This document shows, piece by piece, positions 34,439 to 42,865 of a DNA stretch of 64,000 nucleotides. The DNA is from G965212025 sp965237985 (GTDB taxonomy: Bacteria > Pseudomonadota > Gammaproteobacteria > Poriferisulfidales > Oxydemutatoraceae). The notes beneath the pieces are model-generated. The model did not search any database. It saw nothing but the letters and a program-made list of their open reading frames with translations, and was not told where the DNA came from. The stretch covers positions 1,302,001 to 1,366,000 of the forward strand of contig OZ250161.1 of NCBI GenBank assembly GCA_965237985.1, written 5' to 3'. Both the position numbers and the translations under genes were made by a program. Each line of letters opens with the position of its first letter. The first letter of the stretch is position 1.

Positions 34439-35555
34439 TCCCCCAGGCTCACTTCTGATACGAACGAAAGTCCAGAACTACCTGCGTTCCCTGCAGTGCC
34501 ATGGAACGGCAAAAAAAACCTGTCAAAAAGCGACGATAACTTTGCGGCAACTGCTCCAGGTGATTTCCATGCACTATAAAGCGTGGTGGACAGGCACCGC
34601 CTTGGTGAACATGACGCAGTCGCGGCTGCTTGCCTCCGACCCGCGGCGGTGCCTGGTGGGCAAGCGCAGAACGCAGTATCCGGTTGCATTTTGCCGTAGA
34701 AACTCGAGTGCTTGTCGAAGACCAGGCGCGTATCGCGGCATGAAGCAGTTTTTGAATGCCATGATTGTGCAACGCCGAAATTGCGCATTGCACAATGCCC
34801 TCACCATGCGTTGCCGACCAAGGTATTGCCCCCAAAGTCTTATCAATTAATTTTTTCCAACAGCCTGCTTCACCACTTGTATAAACCACAAGTCCTGTGG
34901 GAAAGCTGCAAACACCTTGCCGCCAGCGACGCCTTTCTTTTTGTCTGCGACCTGTTGCGCCCAGTCAACCAAGTACAGGCCATGAAGCTGGTGGAACAGT
35001 ACGCTGCTGGTGCAACGGAATTTTTACGCAGGGACTTTTACAACTCACTGCTTGCAGCGTTTACACCAGAAGAAATAAAAGCCCAACTTGCAGCCACCGG
35101 ACTGGAGCATCTGAAAATAAAGCGCATCAGTGATCGCCACATCACTGTATATGGCAACTTGAAGGACCCGGAGCAACCAATCGCATAATCCCCCAGGCTC
35201 ACTTCTGATACGAACGAAAGTCCAGAACTACCTGCGTTCCCTGCAGTGCCATGGAACGGCAAAAAAAACCTGTCAAAAAGCGACGATAACTTTGCGGCAA
35301 CTGCTCCAGGTGATTTCCATGCACTATAAAGCGTGGTGGACAGGCACCGCCTTGGTGAACATGACGCAGTCGCGGCTGCTTGCCTCCGACCCGCGGCGGT
35401 GCCTGGTGGGCAAGCGCAGAACGCAGTATCCGGTTGCATTTTGCCGTAGAAACTCGAGTGCTTGTCGAAGACCAGGCGCGTATCGCGGCATGAAGCAGTT
35501 TTTGAATGCCATGATTGTGCAACGCCGAAATTGCGCATTGCACAATGCCCTCACC
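34056..35555. repeat. 750-bp tandem duplication at the methyltransferase/der border
   Basis: Unit 1 (34056-34805) and unit 2 (34806-35555) are almost identical; one substitution was seen. Each holds the last 383 bases of the methyltransferase gene (plus strand), a short spacer and the last 357 bases of der (minus strand). Both genes therefore remain intact at the outer edges, and between them lie one extra der tail and one extra methyltransferase tail. Confidence 0.96.
34449..35188. pseudogene. Extra 3' fragments of der and the methyltransferase gene
   Basis: 34449-34805 on the minus strand copies the C-terminal 119 codons of der. 34806-35188 on the plus strand copies the C-terminal 127 codons of the methyltransferase. 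By chance the junction leaves open frames on both strands (for example a plus-strand frame from 34712 running into the methyltransferase tail), but neither starts with a proper N-terminal domain. Confidence 0.9.
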
Positions 35556-36497
35556 CAACTTCATTCGATCAGCAAACTCGTTCCGGACTTCTTGCAATTC
35601 GTGACCATCAATCTGATCGCACTTGTTCAGGGCCACGACCAAAGCCCGCCCACTTTTCATCACGCGTGCAGCCAGTGCGGCATCTTGGTAAACAACAGGT
35701 TCTGTCGCATCACATACCAGAACTGCAACATCCACGCTGACCATACTTTCCAAAGCTTTTTTCGCGCTGATTTTTTCTACCCGGCTGCCTTTTTTCGCAC
35801 GACGCCTGATTCCGGCGGTATCAATCAGGACAAAATTCCTTTCGGAAAAAGTGAACCGGGCAGCAACGGAATCCCGGGTCGTTCCCGGCACTTCCGTGGT
35901 CAGCATGCGCTCTTCGCCCAGCAAACAATTCACCAGCGTAGATTTCCCAACATTAGGACGACCGAGGAAAGCCACACGGAGCTCGTCAGCTGTCCCCGGC
36001 TCTTCTCCCTGCGGACAGACCCCGGCCATGGCATCACGCAGTTTTATAATGCCTCGCCGGCGCTTTGCGGAAGTAAAAAACATCGAGCTCAAGCCCAGCG
36101 GCACGTATTCGGCAAGCAACATGCGCTCATCCACACCATCCATTTTGTTGACCACAAGCCACAAAAGCCGGTTTGCCCGGCGCAGTTTCGTAGTCAATTC
36201 CTGGTCAGCCGGGTGCAGGCCGGCACGCGCGTCCACAACCAGACATACCAGATCAGCTTCGGCAATGGCGAGATCTGTTTGAACAGAAACGATTTTCTGT
36301 ATGGAGTCAGGGGTCTGTGAAATACCCCCGGTATCAATCAACAGCCATTCACGATCAGCTGTGGAAATCTGGCGGTATATACGGTCCCTGGTCAGCCCTG
36401 CTTCACCGTCGACCAATGCATCCCTGCTTCCGGAAAGTGCATTGAACAATGTCGATTTGCCGACATTGGGTCTGCCGACCAAAGCAATCTTGAACAC
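35199..36497 (-). CDS. der: Ribosome-biogenesis GTPase Der (EngA)
   Basis: Double-GTPase needed for 50S subunit assembly. 432 residues: first G domain with GRPNVGKST (8-16), DTGG and NKMD; second G domain with GRPNVGKST (about 177-185), DTAGI and NKCD; then the KH-like C-terminal domain containing APPRVGGKQPRLRHVHQGG and the family PPRFIVHGN. The start is GTG at 36497. The full C-terminus is intact although it is also present as a duplicate tail at 34449-34805. Last gene of the hisS-yfgM-bamB-der run. Confidence 0.96.
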   Translation of the reverse strand: MFKIALVGRPNVGKSTLFNALSGSRDALVDGEAGLTRDRIYRQISTADREWLLIDTGGISQTPDSIQKIVSVQTDLAIAEADLVCLVVDARAGLHPADQELTTKLRRANRLLWLVVNKMDGVDERMLLAEYVPLGLSSMFFTSAKRRRGIIKLRDAMAGVCPQGEEPGTADELRVAFLGRPNVGKSTLVNCLLGEERMLTTEVPGTTRDSVAARFTFSERNFVLIDTAGIRRRAKKGSRVEKISAKKALESMVSVDVAVLVCDATEPVVYQDAALAARVMKSGRALVVALNKCDQIDGHELQEVRNEFADRMKLGEGIVQCAISALHNHGIQKLLHAAIRAWSSTSTRVSTAKCNRILRSALAHQAPPRVGGKQPRLRHVHQGGACPPRFIVHGNHLEQLPQSYRRFLTGFFCRSMALQGTQVVLDFRSYQK

Positions 36498-36524
36498 CTT
36501 GGAACCCGCTTCGCGCGGAGCAGG

Positions 36525-37757
36525 CTATTGCCTTGCTTTCGGTTTTTGCGCGTAGGACAAAGCCATGTCCCCGCGTTCACCGAGACTGAAAACATGGGTT
36601 TCATCGGCAAGACCGAGCAACACACGCAACGGATGTCTCGTCACTCGTGCACGTGCCAAAACTACACCACGTTTTTCCGAAAACCAGTACAGGTAGCCAA
36701 GATCGTCACCAACCACAACAAAAGGATAAATCGCAAGCGGCGTTGTCAGCTTCCGTCGGGAGAACATTTCAGTCACCCATAGCTGCACGCCGCTGACCAG
36801 ATCAAGCGCCCGGAGTTGCCCGTTGCGACCCACCAGATAAAGGTTTTCATCGCCCAAAGCAACGCCGTGGTGCGAACCTTCTGCGTAAACCCAGACAAAA
36901 TCTCGCCTGCCAAGATCAAAAGCCACGGTACGTCCATACGCGCTCGAGGCGTAAATAATTCCGTCCCGAACGACCATCGGGCCATCCACGTCGGAAAATT
37001 CGCCCATGTTTGCCCGCCGTGCCTTCTGTCCAACTTGAAATTCAAAAGTCAGGGAACCATCGGGCAAGGCAAGCCCCACGACTCGGCCATCATCAAGGCC
37101 GACAATCACAGCATTTGCGGAAAACAGCGGAACACTCATACCACTCAATGTCGCTATCGGCAAATCGATAGTGACCCGCCACCGCTCCTCACCATCTTTG
37201 CTGTCAAGCAGAACAACGGCCCCATCTGCAGTCCGTGCAGCGATATACCCTTTATAACCGGAAGATACTGCCGTGATGCGCTGATTAGACAAACGCACAT
37301 CCCAGAGTTTTTTGCCATCACCGGCGGCAAGACTGATCACCCTGCCAGTTTCGGTGCCGACAAGGACCTGCTCGTCATCGACCCCGACACCAAAAGATAC
37401 CACGCTTTGCAAAGCGGTGTCCCACAACCGTTTACCGCTCAGCGCGTTAAAAGCAGTGACTTCCTCCTCGTTGCTTGCAAAGAGCACATTTTCCACGACT
37501 GCGGGGATAGATTTGAAAAATTCGCCATCTACAGCCCCTATTGAACCGTCCCAACTTTCTTCGATGCGCAGCCTGGGCTTGAAATCATCAAAAGCAGCCA
37601 CCACCGGATCATCCCCCGGCTCAATATAACTGTCGCCGAACCAGACCTGCATGTTCCTGTCAACCAAGCCACAGGACGAAAGCACAGGTACAAGCGTCAA
37701 AAGCACCACATAACCCAGAAAAGTCTTCCCGGAAATTTTCCAGGCAACGGGAATCAT
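36525..37757 (-). CDS. bamB: Outer-membrane assembly lipoprotein BamB
   Basis: Eight-bladed beta-propeller lipoprotein of the BAM complex. 410 residues with a lipoprotein signal (lipobox LSSC, about residues 26-29) and repeated PQQ-like blades recognisable by GKRLWDTAL, GKKLWDVRL and GEERWRVTID spaced about 40 residues apart, plus the family YVYAEGSH-type blade ending. The ATG overlaps the yfgM stop. Position between yfgM and der is the standard gammaproteobacterial order. Confidence 0.95.
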   Translation of the reverse strand: MIPVAWKISGKTFLGYVVLLTLVPVLSSCGLVDRNMQVWFGDSYIEPGDDPVVAAFDDFKPRLRIEESWDGSIGAVDGEFFKSIPAVVENVLFASNEEEVTAFNALSGKRLWDTALQSVVSFGVGVDDEQVLVGTETGRVISLAAGDGKKLWDVRLSNQRITAVSSGYKGYIAARTADGAVVLLDSKDGEERWRVTIDLPIATLSGMSVPLFSANAVIVGLDDGRVVGLALPDGSLTFEFQVGQKARRANMGEFSDVDGPMVVRDGIIYASSAYGRTVAFDLGRRDFVWVYAEGSHHGVALGDENLYLVGRNGQLRALDLVSGVQLWVTEMFSRRKLTTPLAIYPFVVVGDDLGYLYWFSEKRGVVLARARVTRHPLRVLLGLADETHVFSLGERGDMALSYAQKPKARQ

Positions 37758-38401
37758 TCGCCCAGATTTTCCAGCTTCATGCGCAAAAAATCGGGACGGA
37801 TCCTCGTGTTTTTAATGGCAGTTTCGTAAGCACTTCTTGCCGCCGCAAAATCCCCGATCTGGGTAAACGCATCGCCACGCAATTCTTCCGACATAGACAC
37901 CATGCCGCGCTTCGAACGAAACTCCTCAACCAGTTTCAGCACATCCTTGGGTCTCTTCATGGCAAGCAAAACGCGGGCCTGCCGCAAGGTTATCAGCGCC
38001 AGTCGCACGGGGTCATTAACCAAATCCACCGCCTTGTCCATGGCCTCGATGGCTTCCTGGTTTTTTCCCGCTTCCGCGCGAATTTTGGCAAGTTGCTCAT
38101 AAGCCAGCGATGCGTAAGGGGTATCACTGTATTTCAGTTCCAGCAACTCCGCCAATGAAGCAGCATTCTCGTTTTCTGAACCGTCACTTTCCTTTTCCAG
38201 GCTTTGCCGGTATTCAAAAAAAAGTTCAGCCGCAGTGGCGCGGTGCTGCTCAGTCCAGTATCCCCAGCCCTGCCAGCCACCTACAGAAGCAAGACCCAGA
38301 ATGCCGCCAAAAATAATGTAGCGGCCGTTTTCGCTCCACCAACCCTGTAGCCTGGCAAAGCTTTCTTCTTCGCTTTCTGTAAGGTTCTTTCTTATATTCA
38401 T
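37754..38401 (-). CDS. yfgM: YfgM family TPR protein, SecYEG ancillary subunit
   Basis: Single-pass inner-membrane protein with periplasmic TPR repeats that works with PpiD at the translocon. 215 residues: cytoplasmic start ESEEESFARLQGWWSENG, a membrane helix (about 28-47, YIIFGGILGLASVGGWQGWG), then TPR helices such as TPYASLAYEQLAKIRAEAG. Overlaps bamB by 4 bases and follows hisS by 23. Confidence 0.93.
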   Translation of the reverse strand: MNIRKNLTESEEESFARLQGWWSENGRYIIFGGILGLASVGGWQGWGYWTEQHRATAAELFFEYRQSLEKESDGSENENAASLAELLELKYSDTPYASLAYEQLAKIRAEAGKNQEAIEAMDKAVDLVNDPVRLALITLRQARVLLAMKRPKDVLKLVEEFRSKRGMVSMSEELRGDAFTQIGDFAAARSAYETAIKNTRIRPDFLRMKLENLGE

Positions 38402-38424
38402 AGCAAAAAATCATGCATTGAAAA

Positions 38425-39717
38425 TCAACTTGGGGAAATGTTATCCCAACCCAAACTGTGGCGCAAAAATTGCGGAATTTCTTCGCAGCTAAGATTCTGC
38501 TGGGCCCGATCTTCTCGCAGGTATTTCACGCCGACTTTCTGGTTCAGCAATTCCGATTCTCCTACTATCAGTGCAAATCGCGCACCCAGTTTATTGGCAC
38601 GCCGCAACTGCGACTTGAAACTGCGTTCAAAATCAGAACCCATCACCAATCCGGGAAGCTCCCTATGAATACGCTGTGCGGCTTTTTGCAACACACCTGC
38701 TGATTCACCCCCCTGCGACACCAAAAATACATCCGCCCGGTTGTCGGGTTTCCGGGCTCCTTCCGAAACCAGAGCTGCCAACCGGTCAATGCCGACAGCA
38801 AACCCGGCAGCCGGGGTCGGTGGACCGCCGAGCAATTCAAACAGCCCATCGAAGCGTCCGCCGGCACAGACAGTCACGTGACCCTGATTTTCGTCAAACA
38901 CCCACTCAAAAACTGTACGCGAATAATAATCAAGTCCTCGTACAAGATGTGGGGCAATTTCGTGTTCAATGCCAAGACCGTCCAGCAGTTCAAGGAGTCT
39001 GGCAAAATGTTCGGCACAGGATTTGGAAATGTAATCCTTCAACAAAGGGGCATCCTGCAATTTCTGAGTGGCGCCAGGATCCTTGCTGTCAAGCACCCGC
39101 AACGGGTCTTTCTTTGTTCTGGCCTGTTCACTTTCTGGTAGACAGTCTGGATTCCTGGAAAAAAAATCACCTAGAACAGTGCGATATGCACGCCTGGCTT
39201 GCAAGTCTCCGACAGAGTTCAATTTCAAAGTCAAACGCTTGCTGATTCCCAGCCGTTCCCAGGCAAGGGCCGTTGTCATCAACAGTTCAGCCTCTACTTC
39301 CGGGCCGGCCGCACCAAAGCATTCTGCCCCCATCTGGTAGAACTGCCTGTAGCGCATTCTTTGCGGACGTTCACGCCGAAAAAACGGACCACTATAAAAA
39401 AGGCGTTGTATTCCCCCTGCTTCCAGCAATCTGTTCTCCAAGACCGCTCGTACGCATGCTGCTGTTCCCTCGGGACGCAAACACAGTGATTCGCCGTTTT
39501 TATCCACGAAAGTGTACATCTCCTTTTTCACCACATCGCTATTTTCGCCCAGAGAGCAAAAAAACAATTCAGTTTTTTCCAGGACTGGCAACCGTATCTC
39601 CTGGAAACCAAAAGCCGTCAAAACTTTTTTTATCGCCGCCTCACATGTGCTGAATTCTTCGCTGGATGGTACAAGCAGGTCACGCATCCCTCGTACTGAG
39701 CGGAATCGGTCACTCAT
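38425..39717 (-). CDS. hisS: Histidine--tRNA ligase
   Basis: Class II aminoacyl-tRNA synthetase. 430 residues with motif 1 region FGFQEIRLPVLEKTELF, motif 2 FYSGPFFRRERPQRMRYRQF, the histidine motifs LVRGLDYYSRTVFEW and the motif 3 arginine in AAGFAVGIDRLAAL. The ATG overlaps the rodZ stop by 4 bases. The usual ispG between rodZ and hisS is missing here. Confidence 0.97.
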   Translation of the reverse strand: MSDRFRSVRGMRDLLVPSSEEFSTCEAAIKKVLTAFGFQEIRLPVLEKTELFFCSLGENSDVVKKEMYTFVDKNGESLCLRPEGTAACVRAVLENRLLEAGGIQRLFYSGPFFRRERPQRMRYRQFYQMGAECFGAAGPEVEAELLMTTALAWERLGISKRLTLKLNSVGDLQARRAYRTVLGDFFSRNPDCLPESEQARTKKDPLRVLDSKDPGATQKLQDAPLLKDYISKSCAEHFARLLELLDGLGIEHEIAPHLVRGLDYYSRTVFEWVFDENQGHVTVCAGGRFDGLFELLGGPPTPAAGFAVGIDRLAALVSEGARKPDNRADVFLVSQGGESAGVLQKAAQRIHRELPGLVMGSDFERSFKSQLRRANKLGARFALIVGESELLNQKVGVKYLREDRAQQNLSCEEIPQFLRHSLGWDNISPS

Positions 39718-40700
39718 TGCAAAATGATTTTGTCGGCGGAGAAAATCTTGAAATTCGCTGTGCCCAAGGGGCGCATATAGCGAACAACCCGAACCTCTTT
39801 GCCATCGATTACCAACGTCACAAACTCGGCATTTCCCAACCTGACATGAAAGGGGACCACTCCACGAAAAGAATTTTTATAATCTGCCGGCATAATTCGG
39901 TGCAACAAAGTTTTTCCGGCACCATCCACGATGTGTGCCCAACAAATTCGGGAAGAACGAACGGACAAAGCAACTTCGGTAGTCGCCGTGGCTAAAGATG
40001 AACTGTCTTCACCAAGCACCGGCACCACCGGGATCGGTGTCGCTGAAGTACCGACCAGAGACGGCGTACTCACAAAACCAGCATCGGGAAATCGTTCATC
40101 TTTGGGGGAGCTGAACAGCGATTCACTGAAATCCAGCGGGAGAGGATCTTCCACACTGGTGACAGGAGAAAGCACAGACTCCGCAACAGTGTTCTCCAGC
40201 TCAACTTCAATAATTTCGACCTCCGGCTTTTCTTCCCGGACTGGCACCAATGCTCCCTTCTTTGCAACTGGTTCCACAAATGACTTTTCGGAAATGGGTT
40301 CCAACTGTGTGTCTTCACCATCGAAATACAAGCTCCATAAAACCAGACAACCGATGAATACCCCCACCGCAAGCGTGCCCCAGACTCTAATCATCTTGAG
40401 CTGGTGCTCGTTTCCGACAACCGGTTGAACACCTTTGTTTTCTACCTGTTTCTCATCACTCCCCACTTCTTCCAGGATAGGCCTAGGATCAATACCGAGC
40501 AGGCGACAATAAGAATTGATGTAGCCTCGCACGAAAACCTTGGCAGGCAACGGCTCGTAATCACCGGATTCAAGAGCGCTGATGGTTGCCGTGGAAATTC
40601 GCAGTTCACTGGCAACTGTCGCGATGTCCAGGTTCAATTCCTGGCGACGGATTTTAAGCACCGAGTAGGGCGCGTTATTGTCTGCTTCGTTCATTTCCAT
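39714..40700 (-). CDS. rodZ: Cytoskeleton protein RodZ
   Basis: Inner-membrane protein linking MreB to the cell-wall machinery. 328 residues: cytoplasmic Cro-like helix-turn-helix (about 13-75, including LRISTATISALESGDYEPLPAKVFVR), a membrane helix (about 105-125, VWGTLAVGVFIGCLVLW), an acidic proline-rich linker, and a C-terminal DUF4115 beta domain ending near ADKIILQ. A second in-frame ATG is two codons in. Gene order ndk-(rlmN)-rodZ-hisS supports it. Confidence 0.93.
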   Translation of the reverse strand: MEMNEADNNAPYSVLKIRRQELNLDIATVASELRISTATISALESGDYEPLPAKVFVRGYINSYCRLLGIDPRPILEEVGSDEKQVENKGVQPVVGNEHQLKMIRVWGTLAVGVFIGCLVLWSLYFDGEDTQLEPISEKSFVEPVAKKGALVPVREEKPEVEIIEVELENTVAESVLSPVTSVEDPLPLDFSESLFSSPKDERFPDAGFVSTPSLVGTSATPIPVVPVLGEDSSSLATATTEVALSVRSSRICWAHIVDGAGKTLLHRIMPADYKNSFRGVVPFHVRLGNAEFVTLVIDGKEVRVVRYMRPLGTANFKIFSADKIILQ

Positions 40701-40724
40701 TCTGTAATTCCCATATAAAGGAGA

Positions 40725-41640
40725 GCAAAATCCGTGCGGCGTGTAGAAGTTACCGTTGCCCCTAGACTTATCCGTGTGTTCAATTTCCCGCAGACAGCGT
40801 CAAGCTCGCCCCTACGTGAGCACCAGACAAAAATCTCATTAAACAGCATAAAATTCACCTTGACAGACATGTCTGTAAAACGCGATGCCAGACTGGCGGC
40901 ATGCTTTTTGCCGTCGTTTGCGTTTGCTGTCAACACGTACCCAATTGTAACTGCATTAGACCGAAATTCAGCAGACAAAAAAGCCTGGCACGAAGAAAGA
41001 ACTGCATTGATCAGATACTTCCTGTTGAGTGGCAAGAAGCAATCACGATGCCTGCCGTCAGCCACATGCGGCGAAAAAGGTCATTGGACATCAGCACCGA
41101 GTTTTACCAATCAGCGTATTCCCGGGACCTGCCCGGCACTACTGATGGTCAGGCAACAGTGGCCGAACCCGTAAATACAGTCCATGCATCCAGTCGGCCG
41201 CTGCCATAACTTGCGCAAAATTCAACAGTGTGTCCCCCCTGCCATAAAAACCTCATGTTTCTATTTTCCTTACAGACAGACGATCTGCAACAAGCGGCAA
41301 CTACACAACTATTCCCGAGGCGCACAAATCGAAACCGACCGGTTGCACAAAATCCACGGCGTGTTTCGCGATTCCGTCTTGTCCGCAGTGCCGTTTTGTT
41401 CGTGGCTCAACCAGCAAAAAAACAGCTGTCATTCGCAAACACCATCCACGACAATAACTTCATGAGTCACGATCGCTCCCGGCGAAAAGCAACCGAAAAA
41501 GCCGCCACTTCCGCCCTGTACAATCCACCAAAACGATGGATGAGACGCAGAATTCCGTTTGCGTACACTGGCTTTCCGTCTGCCGCCTCCAGCGAACAGC
41601 ATAGGCTCTTGTAAATCAGTCCGGCCAGAGAAATCCGTAT
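40725..41640 (-). pseudogene. rlmN: Ruined rlmN (23S rRNA / tRNA adenine-C2 methyltransferase)
   Basis: Fragments of RlmN occur in the right order on the minus strand, in different frames. DGKPVYANGILRLIHRFGG is the N-terminal domain, near 41585. FCATGRFRFV lies at the radical-SAM cysteine site, near 41350. NSCVVAACCRS in one frame and LPLVADRLSVRKI in another mark the EIVxQLL region. TISSAGQVPGIR is followed by a stop, then LVKLGADVQ and another stop (near 41140). ADGRHRDCFLPLNRKY and YVLTANANDGKKHAASLASR precede VKVNFMLFN, and ATVTSTRRT marks the C-terminus. At least two stops and several shifts make it non-functional. It stands exactly where rlmN belongs, between ndk and rodZ. Confidence 0.85.
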
Positions 41641-41650
41641 CTATTATTTA

Positions 41651-42079
41651 TTACAAACACGCACGCTGATCTGATGCGGGGAAAAAATAAGCGATTTCGG
41701 TTGCTGCTGTTTCCGGCCCATCGGAACCATGCACTACATTTTTAGAAATGCTTTTGCCATAAGCAGCACGTATCGTGCCCGGTGCCGCAGAAACAGGATC
41801 AGTCGAACCCATAACTTCCCGGTTTTTCAATATGGCGTTTTCTCCCTCCAGGACCGTCACCATAATCGGCCCTGAGCTCATATACTTTATCAACTCACTG
41901 AAAAACGGTCGGTCTTTGTGCACGCTATAAAACGTGCCTGCCGCAACAGGATCCAATCTCAACATGCGTGCTTCGATAATGCACAAGCCCGCCGCTTCCA
42001 GTTGCGCGAGCACCTTGCCGGACAAACCGGCTGCCACAGCTTCCGGCTTGATGATGGATAAAGTTCTTTCTATAGCCAC
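41651..42079 (-). CDS. ndk: Nucleoside diphosphate kinase
   Basis: Exchanges gamma-phosphates between nucleoside triphosphates and diphosphates. 142 residues beginning AIERTLSIIKPEAV, with the phosphorylated histidine in SKNVVHGSDGPETAATEIAYFF and the nucleotide-binding PFFSELIKYMSSGP. The start codon reads GTG. Follows the isc operon as in many gammaproteobacteria, with about 210 bases between them in which nothing else is recognised. Confidence 0.96.
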   Translation of the reverse strand: MAIERTLSIIKPEAVAAGLSGKVLAQLEAAGLCIIEARMLRLDPVAAGTFYSVHKDRPFFSELIKYMSSGPIMVTVLEGENAILKNREVMGSTDPVSAAPGTIRAAYGKSISKNVVHGSDGPETAATEIAYFFPASDQRACL

Positions 42080-42289
42080 TTCAGGCCTCGTTCATTCATT
42101 TCGCGCTCCCCAGAGGACCAGAACTCTGCATTCACGCGGACAGACTGCCTCGTTACGAAGAGAACTCACAAATGTCCCCCCTCACGACGGGACGGATGAA
42201 CTGATAAAAACCTGCCGGCAAAAAACAACCTGAAGAGCCACCTTCTTGAACCGCCACACCAAAACCCGCACCTCTAAAGGGACACCAGA

Positions 42290-42490
42290 TCAGCCGCGTT
42301 CTTCAATCCAGGCAGCCTGGATTGCTTCCAAGATGCGCTCCCCACAATGTTGGGGGTCGTCATCAAATTCCTCCAAAGCCCAAACCCAGTCACGCAGGTC
42401 GGTAAACCTGACCAGCCGCGGATCCTGACCGCCATGCACTTCCTCCAAAGCGATGGCAATTTCCATACTGTCAACCCACTTTAACCCCAA
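42290..42490 (-). CDS. iscX: Isc cluster accessory protein IscX
   Basis: Small acidic iron-binding modulator of IscS. 66 residues opening GLKWVDSMEIAIALEE and containing VRFTDLRDWVWALEEFDDDP and the ILEAIQAAWIEE end. This is a close match to the family, with the iron-binding DxxxDDDP-type acidic patch. Start TTG 42490. Last gene of the isc operon, 33 bases after fdx. Confidence 0.94.
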   Translation of the reverse strand: MGLKWVDSMEIAIALEEVHGGQDPRLVRFTDLRDWVWALEEFDDDPQHCGERILEAIQAAWIEERG

Positions 42491-42523
42491 AGGTCCACTA
42501 CCTGTAAATGTTGGTTGCCGACG

Positions 42524-42865
42524 CTAGTTGCTCTCGGAAGCCAAGTTTATGGTGTACTTCGGAATTTCCACCACCAGATCGTCGTGCCCGACTTTAGCCT
42601 GGCAACTCAGCCGCGAATCCAGATCCAAACCCCAAGCTTTATCCAAGTAATCTTCTTCCCGCTCGGAAGCTTCTTCAAGAGTCTCCAAGCCTTCGCGCAC
42701 ATAGACATGACAGGTAGTGCAGGCGCAGGATTTTTCGCAGGCATGCTCAATATCGATATCATTCTGTAAAGCAACGTCACAAATGCTCATGCCTTCCTCG
42801 ACTTGAACCACAGAACCTTCGGGGCACAGTTTGTCATGGGGCAGGAAAGTGACTTTCGGCATCAA
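42524..42865 (-). CDS. fdx: Isc-type 2Fe-2S ferredoxin
   Basis: Electron carrier for cluster assembly on IscU. 113 residues with ligands C43, C49, C52 and C88 in the adrenodoxin pattern C-x5-C-x2-C-x35-C (ACEKSCACTTCHVYV and LSCQAKV). The ATG overlaps the hscA stop by 4 bases. Confidence 0.96.
   Translation of the reverse strand: MMPKVTFLPHDKLCPEGSVVQVEEGMSICDVALQNDIDIEHACEKSCACTTCHVYVREGLETLEEASEREEDYLDKAWGLDLDSRLSCQAKVGHDDLVVEIPKYTINLASESN

Noticed and set aside
34712..35188. 158-codon plus-strand frame as a second methyltransferase gene
   Set aside because: It is an antisense-der stretch joined to the duplicated methyltransferase tail and lacks the SAM-binding domain.
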